Origin: Cryptomeria japonica | Lineage: Eukaryota; Streptophyta; Pinopsida; Cupressales; Cupressaceae | Direction: 5' to 3' | NCBI RefSeq assembly: GCF_030272615.1 | Contig: NC_081408.1 | Span: forward strand, 404,537,889 to 404,601,888 | DNA: 64,000 bases | Shown here: positions 11,209-22,855 of the stretch, in pieces | How the letters are laid out: each line of letters begins with the position of its first letter | Numbering within the stretch: position 1 is the first letter of the stretch | Notes under the pieces: model-generated | What the model saw: only the letters and a program-made list of their open reading frames with translations | The model's database searches: none | What the model was told of the DNA's origin: nothing | Program-made: the position numbers and the translations under genes

Positions 11209-12372
11209 ATGGCACATATTACTGATAGTTGGATATGGAATCAGAGGATGTGTCACATTAATTTTGATAATCTGGTGAGGATCAGTTCAATTCAATCTAT
11301 GAGAGATTTATCGAAGATCACAAAACCTGCTAATACTATTTGCAAGGAATATCAATTGGAAAACAAACAAGGAGAACCTTCAATGTTAAATAATAATCTT
11401 CTACACAAAAAATTAGAATTAGTGCACACTAATCTTTTTGGACCGAACATAGCCAAAAGTCAACAAGGTGACATGTACGTCATGCTCTTAGTTACGATTA
11501 CTCTAGAATGCCTTGGGTTACTTTCTTAAGAGAAAATTTTGAAGCTCTAGAAAAGTTTAAGAAATTAACGGTCATGACTGAAAATGAGATAGATAGAAGA
11601 ATCAAATGATTGAGATCTGACAAAGATGGAGAATTTAATTCAAATGAATTCAATAACTTTAATGAAAATCATGGGATAAGAAGACACTTGTCTACTCCTA
11701 GGACACCTCAGCAAAATGGTGTAGTTGAAAGAATGAACAAAATAATTCAAGAAGATGCTAGAACAATGATGAATGAATCAAGCTTATCGGAAATCTACTG
11801 GAAAGAAGAAATACACAGTACACTATACACTCTTAATAGAGAATGGATTAGAAGAAACCATGAGAAGACATCTTATGAACTTTGGTATGGAAGGACTCTG
11901 TTTGTGAAATACTTTAGAGTATTTAGAAGTAAATTTTATATCAGGAGAGATGAAGAAAATTTAGAAAAGTATAACACAAAAGCCAATGAAGGTATTTTTC
12001 TTGGCTACTCTACTAAAATCAAACCTTACAGATGTTATAACAAAAGACTGAGAAGAATTATTGAAAGTACAAATGTGAAATTTGATGAAGACACTTCAAA
12101 GAATTTAGTTAGAGCAATTGGATATGAATCTGATCATTCTACCAAAAAACCAAAAGAAGAAAAGGCTGAAGAAACAGAGATAAAAGATAATAAGGAATAT
12201 TCTCTAGAAATTGCTCGTAATACTCCAAGATATGTGCAGAATAATCACTCAAAGAAACAAACTATTGGAGACAAAGAACAAAGGTGTTATCACTAGAAGG
12301 CTACTAAAGGATAGGTAAATTTATTCTTAATTTTAGAAACATAACTAAAAACATTGAAGGATGCTTGTAGTG
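11209..12372 (+). pseudogene. Copia integrase, interrupted by a solo LTR
   Basis: The pre-integrase zinc region is WNQRMCHINFDNL...CKEY. The catalytic core starts at about 11400. The first core Asp, normally in VHTDL, reads Asn here (VHTNLFGP). The second Asp is in RSDKDGEF (11610), and the Glu is in GVVER. After the core come the copia motif for the polyprotein link (GIFLGYSTKIKPYRCYNK) and a Glu/Lys-rich linker up to 12296. The frame breaks near 11529. Copia sequence stops at 12372, where a solo LTR is inserted, and resumes at 16170. Confidence 0.85.
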
Positions 12373-15300
12373 TGTAGTACCCCTCCTCGATCAGCCTCTT
12401 CTGTATGTTTTGAGTTACTTCAGTGACTGTTCTGTGGAACATTTTTGTATTTTGATTTGGATATTATGCAATGTTATTTCATACTTTATCTGGAGTTATG
12501 GTGTATGATTTTATGCAGTATCTCAATGCTTATGATTAATGTTATTTTATGGATCATTATCATGGACTGTCACTTTTCCCTTCTATTGTGATGCATTATT
12601 TATATGTTGCATGTTTGCAAGTGTATTGGGATACGAGGGGATGATTTTCCTTCACTCACACCGGTGAGACAGGGAACGCCATGATTCTTTGTCATCGGTG
12701 TGTTTACCGTATCCATATATATATTGGTCTATATGCACGTGTGGTTCTTTCGTGCAGGACATTGCAGGTACTAGTACTGAGTAGGTATGGGGTATTGACT
12801 CCACCTAGTTTCGCAGGTCTGAGCATGCCTTATATATCCGATGGGAGTGGAGGAGATAGTTTTTGTACCCTAGCTTGACCATAGTTACACTCATGTGAGT
12901 GTTGTCAGTCGGTTGTGTTTCCCTGTCTAACTGTTATGCGTGTCATGGTGCCTTGGTTTGGTCATTTGAGAGTCGTCATTTGATCTATCTTGGTTTTGAG
13001 TGTTTCTGTTTATTTAAATGGTTATTTAATTTAAATGGATGATTCTATCTTATGTTGGCGTAATTATTTAATTAATATGCTCTGTGATTATTGTTTTATT
13101 TAAATTAACGATTGCTAGATTAAATGGTTAAATGGCTTAATTTATTCTGTAAGTTGTATTAATATTTTTGTGAAATAAATAAATTGCCTAGCCATTTAAA
13201 AAGGTTAAATGCTTATGTTGAAGGAAGTATTTAGGGAAAAATAAATAAATAAAAGCTTTCCTTTTTATTTTTCCATTTGGCCTTTTAATTTAATCATTTG
13301 AAAGAATTATTATTTTTGGGAAAGAAATAAATCCGATTGCCTTTTAGTTTTAAAATAATTAAATGTGATTGGATGAAAAATTTAACCTAGAAGCTTGGGT
13401 TAAAAGATATTTTTGGGGTAGCCATTCTGGACATTCATGGTGGGAGAAGAAGAGGATTTTTGGAGAGAAAATTATGGAAAAACTTCTTGAAGGAGCTGGA
13501 AATTCGACCTAGCTGCAAGACTGGAGTTTCTTCATCCCTTTTACTTGCTAATTGCTTCAAGGTTGGAGGTTCCCTTCTTGTTTTTAATTTGTTTTTGAAA
13601 TTTTTAGTTTGCTTCCTATGCATGGAAATTTATGTATTCTACCTGTAGATTCTTTTCGGAATGTTGAAATGGAAGAAAGAATGCCTGTGGTTGTTGATTT
13701 TGTGAATCCTAAATCATGTGGTTGCTTACAGGAAAGAAATGGTTCATTTCTCTATCTGTTGTGTGTTTTGTTCTTGAAATTCAATTTCTTGATTTACCTC
13801 TTCTTTGGAAAGAAAGAATTTTAGATTGGGCTTGCTGGGTGCATCCTTGTTTCTATTATGTTATGATTTGGCTAGCTATTCTTTCCAGTGTGTCTATTTC
13901 ACCATTTACCTTGCTGGTAAACTCTTCCTTGAAATTTTGGAAATTGGCACTATATGTGTGTGCCCATGAAATAATTCTGGAAATGGAATGTTTGAAGTGG
14001 TAAGTGTTACTAGTTCAAAGTGGTAAGTGTCACCGGTTCAAAGTGGTAAGTGTTACCAGTTCGAAGTGGTAAGTGTTACCGGTTCAAAGCGGTAAGTGTC
14101 ACCGGTTCGAAGTGGTAAGTGTTACCGGTTCGAAGTGGTAAGTGTCACTAGTTCAAAGTGGTAAGTGTTACTGGTTCAAAGTGGTAAGTGTTACCGGTTC
14201 GAAGTGGTTAGTGTTACCGGTTTGAAGTGGTAAGTGTTACCAGTTCGAAGTGGTAAGTGTCACCGGTTTGAAGTGGTAAGTGTTACCGGTTCAAAGTGGT
14301 TAGTGTTACCGATTTGAAGTGGTAAGTGTTACCGGTTCGAAGTGGTAAGTGTTATCGGTTGGAAGTGGTAAGTGTTACCGGTTGGTAGCAGCAATGTTAC
14401 TAGTGGTAGCATCACTACCGGTAAGTGGTGTCTGTTGTCCCGATAGCAGCACATCCGTGGGTTGGTTTGACCCCCGCTTATCTTTGAGCCCTCACAGGTC
14501 TCCAAACCGGTTTGTGTTAAGAACTTAAATTTTATAAATGGAATGTTTAAAGTGGTATTGCGTGATGTAATGTGATTTTCATGTGATTTTTATTATGTGG
14601 TTAATAAATTTATCAATGAAAATGAAGGCATGAATTAGAGATTCAAATGGGTAGATTTGGAATATTGATTTGGAAATTGATTAGATGTGACTGCTGGAAA
14701 GGAGTGTTTTATTTAATTTTCAATCAATGATGTTGCAAGTGTTTATGATGCTGATATTTTCAAAGATTGTCTTGAGTGCAGATTTGATGTATTTAGCTAT
14801 CCTTGCAAGTGTTTATTGTGATATTTTGGTTTGTGGTTCAGTCATCCTATGGTGGTGTAATTGGTACCTTTGACCAAGTGATATATGTTGGCTTCATTGT
14901 CTTAACCATGTAGTGTCTTTGCCTTATGGTTAGTCAAGAGTTAGTGTGTCCTTGTTTGACCACTTGTTTCTGATAGTGGTGTTATGGCTGTCTGCTTCAC
15001 CATAGGGTCCTCGGGGAGTGACCATGCTTGTGTAGTGTCCTTTGAGAGAGTGGCTTTCGCTTGGGGGTTGTACCCAAAGTGGTAGGCATTACGACCTAGT
15101 GAAAGTCAGATAATAACTGGTAATCTAATGAAATGATTAGGTGGGTAGTATCATAACATTAATAAAGATAATTATACCTCGTGCATAGGTGCGTGCTAGT
15201 ACAGGGCTCATAATGTTGCGAGAAGGCCTAGAATGGCAAACCAACCACCTTGTCTTCACGAAAGGCTGGTAGGGTCGGCATGAGACTTAGTTGGAGCCAG

Positions 15301-16164
15301 ATAGTCGGGAGAGGTTACCAAGATAGTCAGTCGGGACCTATGGAGGTTGTACCAGGGTAACCATCTTAAGCTATGCGATGACACTCTCTCATTTGGTTCA
15401 CTTGTGTTTTGTGGTGTCAGTTCACTTGTGTTTGTGAAGTTGAGTCACCTAGATTCTTGTGGAGTCTTATTGTGCTATCATGGAGTCGTATTGTTTTGTT
15501 GGCCATGTCATTCTTATGCTTGTTTGAGGGTCCTTAGCTATCTCCTAGCACGGTGGGGTGATTCCATTTTGGGAATTACATGGTCGGGTGGTAGTGCCAC
15601 TTCCCATCGGATGTTCGGATTTGTGCCTTCATGCGAGGATTGGTTCGTAGGTGTTCCCGTGGTTCATGACTCATGCTTCATCTCATATTTTGAAGATTAT
15701 TGGTATTTGTAGACCTATGTGGTCATTGTATCATTGTAATATTGATCTTATGTAACCTTGTAATTGGATGAGATCTATCCTTTATGTTTATTGAGAGGCT
15801 ATGTATTGGAAGAGCAATGTAATCCTGTGTTTGGATGTTTTTATCAAGTTTCCTTGATGATTTTAGTAAATGCTTATTGAAGTGGAAATTATGTTGTATC
15901 CTTTCAATCTTTCAATGATGAATCTTTATTTTCTTTGGCTTCTTGTGATCTTTGAGTAATGATGGATATGTGGATATTTGGTTTTGTGGATTTTATTCTT
16001 GAAGTTAATTCTTCGTTTGTAACCCTTAAGGAATACTGGTGTAAGTCTTCCGCTTGTGTTATCGTGCATGTTGTGTAAATGCACTTATGATGTTTATACT
16101 TTTTTTAAAAACTGTTTCACCCTTGTTGTGGGTTTTCCTTTGAGGTTCCTAGTGGGGCATTACA
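12373..16164 (+). mobile_element. Solo LTR, 3.8 kb, probably of a chromovirus relative
   Basis: The ends are TGTAGTACCCCTCC and GGGGCATTACA. The 5-bp duplication TAGTG lies at 12368-12372 and 16165-16169, and copia pol is continuous across it, so it is one LTR left after recombination. Both ends resemble those of the chromovirus at 50332-61526 (TGTCACAACCCTCC and GGGTTATTACA), which suggests the same lineage and plus orientation. It contains a 23-bp tandem array. Short ORFs inside it show no family motif. No gene was recognised in it. Confidence 0.9.
13995..14385 (+). repeat. 23-bp tandem array, 17 units
   Basis: The unit is close to AAGTGGTAAGTGTTACCGGT plus TCG or TCA. The 391-bp span is exactly 17 x 23, with no length change seen and only base differences (mainly CCGG/CCAG/CTAG variants and TTC-G/A). 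It lies inside the solo LTR. Confidence 0.92.
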
Positions 16165-16169
16165 TAGTG

Positions 16170-17488
16170 ATAAGCATCAGATAAAGGCTATGCAAGAAGA
16201 ATTGGAATAAATTGAGAAGAATCGGACTTGGGAACTTGTCCCAAGACCAACTAACAAAAATGTGATAGCAACTAAATGGACATTTTGTAACAAACTGGAT
16301 GAGGATGGTCACATAGTGAGAAACAAAGCAAGACTTGTATGTAAAGGCTACTCGCAAGTAGAAGGAAAAGATTTTGAGGAGACTTATTCTCCTATAGCAA
16401 GAATGGAAGCTATCAGAATATTTTTGGCTTTTGTAGCACACAAAGATTTCAAGGTCTATCAGATGGATGTGAAGTCTACATTTCTGAATGGAGAACTAAA
16501 AGAGGAAGTATACATTGAACAACCAGAATGATTCAATCTATCAGAAACTCTAGATATGGTTTATAAATTGAAGAAGGTGTTGTATGGACTGAAGCAAGCT
16601 CCAAGAGCTTGGTATGTAAGGCTTGATAGGTATTTGCTAAAGCATGTATTTCAAATAGTTACTACTGACAGTAATCTCTATTTTAAGGTTATAGAAAATG
16701 GCATCTTGATTGTAGTTGTTTATGTGGATGATATAATCTTTGGAGGAAATGATGGTGTGCAATAAGTTATTTTATGAGATGCAAGAAGAGTTTGAAATGT
16801 CTATGATTGGGGAGATAAATTTCTTTCTTGGTTTACAAGTTAATGAAATAGATGATGGTATATTTATTTCACAATCCAAGTATGTTAAAGAAATGTTCAA
16901 GAAGTTTGGAATGGAAAATGCTAAACCTATATGTACTCCTATGTTGATTGGTTGTAAGTTGATAAAAAATGTTGAATCACCAAAAATTGATCAAAGCATA
17001 TATAAATCAATGATTGAAGGATTATTGTACCTGACTGCTACTACACTGGATATCTGCATGCAGTTTTGTCTTGTGGTTGTATTTCAACAAGACCTTGAAG
17101 AGACACATGTTGTTGTTGTGAAAAGAATTTTTAGATACCTAAAAGGAATAGAATACTATGGTCTATGGTACCCTACAAGATCTAATTTCACTTTGATTGC
17201 CTACACAAATGTAGATTGGGTTGGCTATGTGGATGATAAGAAAAGTACTAGTGGGGGTGCATTTTTCCTTGGACCCCATTTGGTTGCTTGGTCAAGTAAT
17301 AAATGGGATTCACTATCACTATCAACTACTAAAATAGAGTATATTTTTTTTGCTACTTGTTGTACTCAAGTATTATGGATGAAACAAACTTTGAAGAACA
17401 TTAGAACATTTTTTGATGAACCTATTTATATATTTTGTAACAATACCAGTGCAATAAACATTTCTAATAATCTAGTATTGCATTCAAG
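16170..17488 (+). pseudogene. Copia reverse transcriptase and RNase H
   Basis: RT starts with [14 protein letters not shown] and includes [21 protein letters not shown]. It continues with [27 protein letters not shown] and the intact active-site box YVDDIIF near 16720. The RNase H region includes the copia block KSTSGGAFFLG. Its first catalytic Asp reads Asn (AYTNVDW), a loss of function. A TGA at 16529 and a frame change near 16740 break the frame. The coding is cut at 17488 by the next insertion and resumes at 22661. Confidence 0.9.
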
Positions 17489-18299
17489 TGTTGGCATATG
17501 GACACTCCAATGAGACATTGTGTGTGATTGAAGGTTTTTTCATTGATGGCAACCTTGCAATCCTATGGCACCGGCAAGACATTCTACCAGCAAAGCATTA
17601 TTCAAGCAAGACAGTGCACCGGCATCAGCAGGACCACTTTACACCGGCACCGGCACCGGCACAGAAGAAAAGATGTATACCAGCACAAAGGCCAACAGGA
17701 TTTTTGATATGTAATATTTTGTTTATTATTATAAGCCGACTTGGCAAATTGTAAAATGAATCTTGTATATAAAGGAGATCATTATAGACATTTGTAGTGA
17801 GAGGTAAGCGAGCATAAAGAAAATTGTTAGACAGACCTAACGTGCGAATTATAGGTCAAGGGTATATGTAAAGAACAAAGCAAGAACCGGTATTGAATCT
17901 GGCATTGGAGATGCTATTATAAAGTAGTACAAATCATTGGACTAGTTTAATCCTTATTGTAAGTTAGTGTGACTTCTCACTGAGCAGTGTGCTCTAGGCA
18001 ATTGGCCTTCCTGCATGTGTAGGCCCCTATTGTAAGTAATATTCTCTTATTGGCCAGTAAGTGAATATTGTAGGTCACAAATCCCATCGAGGTTTTTCCC
18101 ACACCGGGTTTCCTCGTTAAACATCTTGTGTTATGGTGTTCTTTTCATGTGGATGTTTTTTATTCTATTTATTACATTAATTCTTGCATACCGATACACT
18201 GTTACTTTATGTTCTGCATATTTTATCTTAAGAAAATTTGAATATCGGTCAGATACTGATTCACCCCCCCCCCTCTCAGTATCTGTGGGAACCCTAACA
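17489..18299 (+). repeat. 5' LTR of element B
   Basis: 811 bp, TG...CA, ending with GATTCACCCCCCC-CTCTCAGTATCTGTGGGAACCCTAACA in spaced form. It is rich in ACCGGCA motifs in its first 200 bases. Confidence 0.93.
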
Positions 18300-18301
18300 A
18301 T

Positions 18302-18313
18302 TGGTATCAGAGC
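18302..18313 (+). promoter_or_regulatory. Primer binding site, initiator Met-tRNA type
   Basis: TGGTATCAGAGC begins two bases after the LTR end, the standard spacing and sequence for copia and many gypsy elements. Confidence 0.9.
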
Positions 18314-18370
18314 CTGGTCCTCTATTTTCAGTAGCCTAACAGCTTGAGGAAGATCTTGACACTGGTAAAG

Positions 18371-19474
18371 ATGGAAAATCTGATGAAGTAACTTGAAGGA
18401 GCTCTTACTGACTATGATGCAAAGAAGTTGAAAAATATCAAATTAGAAGATGATTTAAAAGAAACTCAGGATATCATTCAGGCACTTCAAGAAAATCTTA
18501 CTATTACAAGAAATAAGAGAAGAGAACTTTATGAAAAATTGCAAAATGAGAATGATGAAAAGGAATCACTTAATGATATGATAAGCAAGTTGAAACAAGA
18601 GATCATGACAACAAAAAATGAAATGCAGGATATGACTATGAGATTTTGCAAAGAGATTGAGGATAGAAAGAAGAATGAAGAAGAATTGACCAGAAGACTA
18701 AGTGATGCAGCAAATGAGAACACAAGACTTAGCTATGAAAATGACATGTTGAAGATAGATCTGACGCATACTCAGAATGACTCAAATGAACTAATGAGAC
18801 AAAAAGAAATCTTGGTAAGGGAATTGGAAACTGCAAATCAACATAAAGAAAAATTCAAAAAAAGCTCAGAAGAACTTGGTACCTTATTGAAGAATCAAAA
18901 ACCCAAAGGTGACACTTCTGGAATTGGATTTGAAGTTGGAGAAAGCTCCGATACTGCAAATACTCAGGATCACAGCAAACCGGTAAGACCACCCAATACT
19001 TATAAATTCAATGGAAAATGCTTTAACTGTAATAAATATGGTCATAGGGAAAATGAATGTAGATCTAGGAATTATCAGAATATCAATCCTCCCACTGGTC
19101 AATGCTCCAAATGCAACAAAGTTGGTCATAACTCTGAAAACTGCAGAATGAATGTAAGATGTTATGTTTGTGGAAGATTTGGACATCTATCAAATCAATG
19201 CAGAACACAAACCGGCATAGGTTATGGGAAAGCTATTCAGAAAAATAGTGTAACTTGTTATGCATGTAACAAGATTGGGCATATTGCTAAATTTCATAGA
19301 AGTAAAGGTACACCGGTAGACAACAAAAGTTCTAGCTTGAAAGGTAAAGAAAAGGTTGAAGAGGTTAAGCAATGGATTAGAAAATCTGATCTAAATATTG
19401 GGAATACTCCTCCACCGGTAGAACCAACAAATGCTCCATCGACAGGACAATGTGATGCTCCACCAGCAGGATAG
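18371..19474 (+). pseudogene. Gag-like protein: long coiled coil plus four zinc knuckles
   Basis: The likely start is the ATG at 18371. Codon 7 is TAA, and the frame is then open from 18428 for 348 codons. Residues ~1-170 form a heptad-rich, Glu/Lys/Leu coiled coil. A GIGFEVGES link follows, then four zinc knuckles: CFNCNKYGHRENEC, CSKCNKVGHNSENC, CYVCGRFGHLSNQC and CYACNKIGHIAKFH. The last has His in place of the fourth Cys. A Pro/Thr-rich tail ends the protein. No UBN2-type capsid domain is seen, which is unusual for copia Gag. It probably binds RNA and multimerises through the coil (inference). Confidence 0.8.
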
Positions 19475-19672
19475 AGCAGTGCTCCACAGGCAGGAAGCTC
19501 TTCGTCTAATTGAAGAAAATTGTCTTATGGGTTTGGCAATCTAATGACACATGTGCTATTATTCCCTCGGCTAAACAAAAAAGGGGGCTGAAAATCACTT
19601 ATTACCGGCAAATAAAGTTAAGTGAATACATTACCGGCATGCAATTAATGTGGTAGGTAGCAAAAAAGACTT

Positions 19673-19680
19673 TATAAAAT
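19673..19680 (+). promoter_or_regulatory. Candidate internal TATA box before the second ORF
   Basis: TATAAAAT lies about 140 bp upstream of the ATG at 19819, in the gap between the two genes of element B. It could drive a separate transcript for the second ORF. There is no other support. Confidence 0.3.
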
Positions 19681-19818
19681 AAGGTTTTGGCTCCATTTCA
19701 TTTCACCATGATTTCAAACTTTCAGAGAGCGCGAAGATTTCTGAGCTAAGGCATTTCGAGCAAGAAGCAAGCACACTCCAAACAATCATTCATCCAAGAC
19801 AGAAAAAGGTATTTTATC

Positions 19819-21601
19819 ATGGCATCCACCTCTGCAATTGAATACATAGCGAACCCTACTATTGTGGAAGTAATTAAAATACCTAGGCCCATATTTTAGT
19901 TGGTCCCCGAAATAGCAAAGAAAGATGATACCTTAGGTGCATTCTCTCAAATCCCTAAAGGTGTTGTATATGCTAAAGAACATAAGGAAAATTTATGACA
20001 CCCTATCGGCTGATGAGAAAGGGCAAGTTGAGGAGAGTGTAATACTATACATGGACATGTTTAAAAAGGTTTTGACGGAAGTCATAAATGAAATTTCTGA
20101 TGACTTATACAAAAGACTTGAGGCCAAAAGGCAAGGAGTAATTGAACTGGACAAGAAAATAAAAGTAGAAAAACTACTTGTTGTATATCCGGTAAGTTCC
20201 CCAAAAGAAATTGATGATTTGATAGCTCAGGCCAACCGGACAGTTTTTTCCACTGCACACCGGCATATTTCACTGATGGCAAGTAGAGTTACAGAGGTTT
20301 CAAAGGAAACAGAAGATGGTTGGGACATATTTTTGGTTGAAAAAGAAAAACAAGAAGAATATAGGAATCCCAAGCCTATTAAGGTATATCTGAAGGATAA
20401 GGACAAAGGGAAAGGGAAAATTGGTGGACCTCCAAGCATAAAGGTTAAAGATAACCTACCTCCACCTATAAAAATTACAATCCCTAAAAACCAACCGGCA
20501 GCTGAAAGCATGGATGCAGAGGATAGCAAAACAAATCCTGAAGTCCTATTCACTGTAAATGTTGATACCCAAAAGATCAACATAACAATTGATAAAGACC
20601 CAATTGAAAAATCAGATATGGCCAAAGAGCCTTTGGTAACAGGAAATATAGAGCAACCGGCAGTGGATACAGGGAAAAAGATGGAATCTGAAGCACAAAC
20701 AGAGAAACCGACAGAGCTAAAGGCTCCAGAACAGATGCCACCGGTAGGCAATGAAGCAGGAAAACCAATGCTAAAGGAAATGCAAACACAAACTGACCTA
20801 CCAGAGGTCAATACAAGCATGGTCACTTCCACCGGTACTCAGTTTGTTGGGTCACCATCAAAGTCAACAAATGTGACTGAGGTATTACTTGAATCCATCA
20901 AGAAAATAACTGACTATAGCTCACAAGCTTAGAAAGCAATAGATGATTCAATACCAATTTTGAAAACAATCGCTCCTAATTGTAATATAGATAATAAATA
21001 TTCTTTAGGATAGTTGGATACACTATGTAAATACATTTCTGGAAATATTGAGCAAATAAAGGTAGAATCTGTAAAGAACATTGTAGAAAAGGAGAAACAT
21101 AAATTCTTTGAGGAAGAAATTAAGAAGTGTAACAGAGATTTTGACACACTTTTACCGAAACTGTGTAGTTTGTTAAAAGAGTACAAAAACCTGTACAAAG
21201 ACACATGCAAAACAAACTTCCTGACTATAGATATAGACGAGAAAATAAGAAAGACACAAGAAGAGATAAACAAGATTGCAAACAATTTTGTCAACTCACC
21301 GGATTCATTATCTGTTTTTGAAGATAAGTTAGCAAATTTTGAGGCAGAATTACTTAAACAGGAGAAAGAGAAAGAGACAATAATAAATAAGGCAAAACAC
21401 TTGAGATCTAAACTGAGTCCAAGATTGGACTATCTAACATCTCTACCGAAGGAAATCTCAGAGGCATTAACACTGGGAAGTAAAACACCGGCAAAGCAAT
21501 TGCAGCATCTCATCGGCACTGTGAAGAGAACTGAAACAACAATAAAAGATAGCAAAAAGTTTATGGATAGTATAAACTTAATTTTGGGCGATCTTTTTTA
21601 G
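19819..21601 (+). pseudogene. Second ORF of element B: coiled-coil protein of unknown function
   Basis: The start MASTSAIEYI at 19819 runs to a TAG, with a frame change near 19970. The frame is then open from 19937 to 20932, with TAGs at about 20930 and 21008, and open again to 21601. The total is about 590 codons. The middle part is Pro/Lys-rich and low in complexity (DKDKGKGKIGGPPS, repeated EKP/TEL blocks). The C-terminal ~200 residues are helical and Lys/Glu-rich. No protease, RT, integrase, transposase or envelope motif is seen. The element at 33247-38050 has a related C-terminal part (SPRLDYL versus TPKLDTL, SIPILKTIAP versus AFGILEKIIP), so it belongs to the family. Function is unknown. 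Confidence 0.7.
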
Positions 21602-21833
21602 ATAATAACTACCCAACTACAAGGTTGAGGTTATGGACCGGTATAACTACAAACTCTACTAACATCTTGACAACCTTTGTCATTGATGCCAAAGGGGGAG
21701 TAGTAGGATGAGAAAATTCAAAACACAAGGATCATATGCTCAGGGGGAGCCCCTCATTTTTTTTGGTAAATTTTTGGTCTACACATTTTTGGACATCTTT
21801 TTGAAATTTCTCATTAGTGTTGCCATCAATGCC

Positions 21834-21844
21834 AAAGGGGGAGA
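21834..21844 (+). promoter_or_regulatory. Polypurine tract of element B
   Basis: AAAGGGGGAGA, one base before the 3' LTR start (21846). It is the primer site for plus-strand DNA synthesis. The same GCCATCAATG-CAAAGGGGGAG context recurs at 21660-21690. Confidence 0.88.
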
Positions 21845-21845
21845 T

Positions 21846-22655
21846 TGTTGGCATATGGACACTCCAATGAGACATTGTGTGTGATTGAAGGTTTTGTCAT
21901 TGATGGCAACCTTGCAATCATATGGCACTGGCAAGACATTCTACCGGCAAAGCATTATTCAAGCAAGATAGTGCACCGGCATCAGCAAGACCACTTTACA
22001 CCAGCACCGGCACTGGCACAAAAGAAAATATGTATACCGGCACAAAGGCCAACAGGATTTTTGATATGTAATATTTTGTTTATTATTATAAGCCGACTTG
22101 GAAAATTGTAAAATGACTCTTGTATATAAAGGAGATCATTATAGACATTTGTAGTGAGAGGTAAGCGAGCATAAAGAAAATTGTTAGACAGACCTAATGT
22201 GTGAATTATAGGTCAAGGGTATATGTAAAGAACAGAGCAAGAACCGGTACTGAATCTGGCATTGGAGATGCTATTATAAAGTAGTACAGATCATTGGATT
22301 AGTTTAATCCTTATTGTAAGTCAGTGTGACTTCTCACTGAGCAGTGTGCTCTAGGCAATTGGCCTTCCTGCATGTGCAGGCCCCTATTGTAAGTAATATT
22401 CTCTTATTGGCCAGTAAGTGAATATTGTGGGTCACAAATCCCACCAGGGTTTTTCCCACACCGGGTTTCCTCATTAAACATCTTGTGTTATGGTGTTCTT
22501 TTCATGTGGATGTTTTTTTATTCTGTTTATTACATTAATTCTTGCATACTGGTACACTGTTACTTTATGTTCTGCATGTTTTATCTTAAGAAAATTTGAA
22601 TACCGGTCAGATATTGATTCACCCCCCCCTCTCAGTATCTGTGGGAACCCTAACA
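21846..22655 (+). repeat. 3' LTR of element B
   Basis: 810 bp, colinear with 17489-18299, with many C/T and A/G differences, several in CCGG contexts. Confidence 0.93.
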
Positions 22656-22660
22656 TCAAG

Positions 22661-22855
22661 AATGAAACATATTTCAATTTGGTACCACTTCATGAGGGAG
22701 AAACTTCTTGAGAATGAAATTAAGCTTGATTGTGTGCCTACAAAGGAATAGATTGCTGATATATTTACTAAAGAACTTGCTAAAGCTACTTTTAAAAATC
22801 TCCAGGATAAATTGGGGGTCATTGCCCCTCCTTTTCTGAACTAAATGCATTTAGA
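22661..22855 (+). pseudogene. Copia RNase H C-terminal tail
   Basis: This resumes the frame cut at 17488. It reads RMKHISIWYHFMREKL, then CVPTKE, a TAG, IADIFTKELAKATF and LGV, the usual end of copia pol (KHID-RYHF-RE and ADIFTK-L motifs). The stop replaces the usual Gln before IADIFTK. Confidence 0.88.

Larger units (their letters stand above)
17489..22655 (+). mobile_element. Complete non-autonomous LTR element without pol, copy B
   Basis: The LTRs (811 and 810 bp) begin TGTTGGCATATGG and end CCCTAACA. The duplication TCAAG lies at 17484-17488 and 22656-22660. A primer site for initiator Met-tRNA and a polypurine tract are in place. The interior (3.5 kb) encodes a coiled-coil and zinc-knuckle Gag and a second ORF of unknown type. 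No protease, integrase, RT or RNase H motif was found. LTR style and primer site are copia-like. In the first ~212 bp of the LTRs I count 11 differences, so the insertion is not recent. A relative lies at 33247-38050. Confidence 0.9.

Noticed and set aside
13995-14385. Repeat array read as a CRISPR array
   Set aside because: Units are directly adjacent with no spacers, and the sequence is plant retroelement DNA.
15347-15712. 121-codon ORF in the solo LTR
   Set aside because: No family motif, no start context and no partner. It lies in an LTR and is likely a chance ORF.
20227-20832. 201-codon minus-strand ORF inside element B
   Set aside because: It lies antisense to the Pro/Lys-rich part of the second ORF, whose biased codons leave the other strand open. 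It shows only hydrophobic, low-complexity sequence and no motif.
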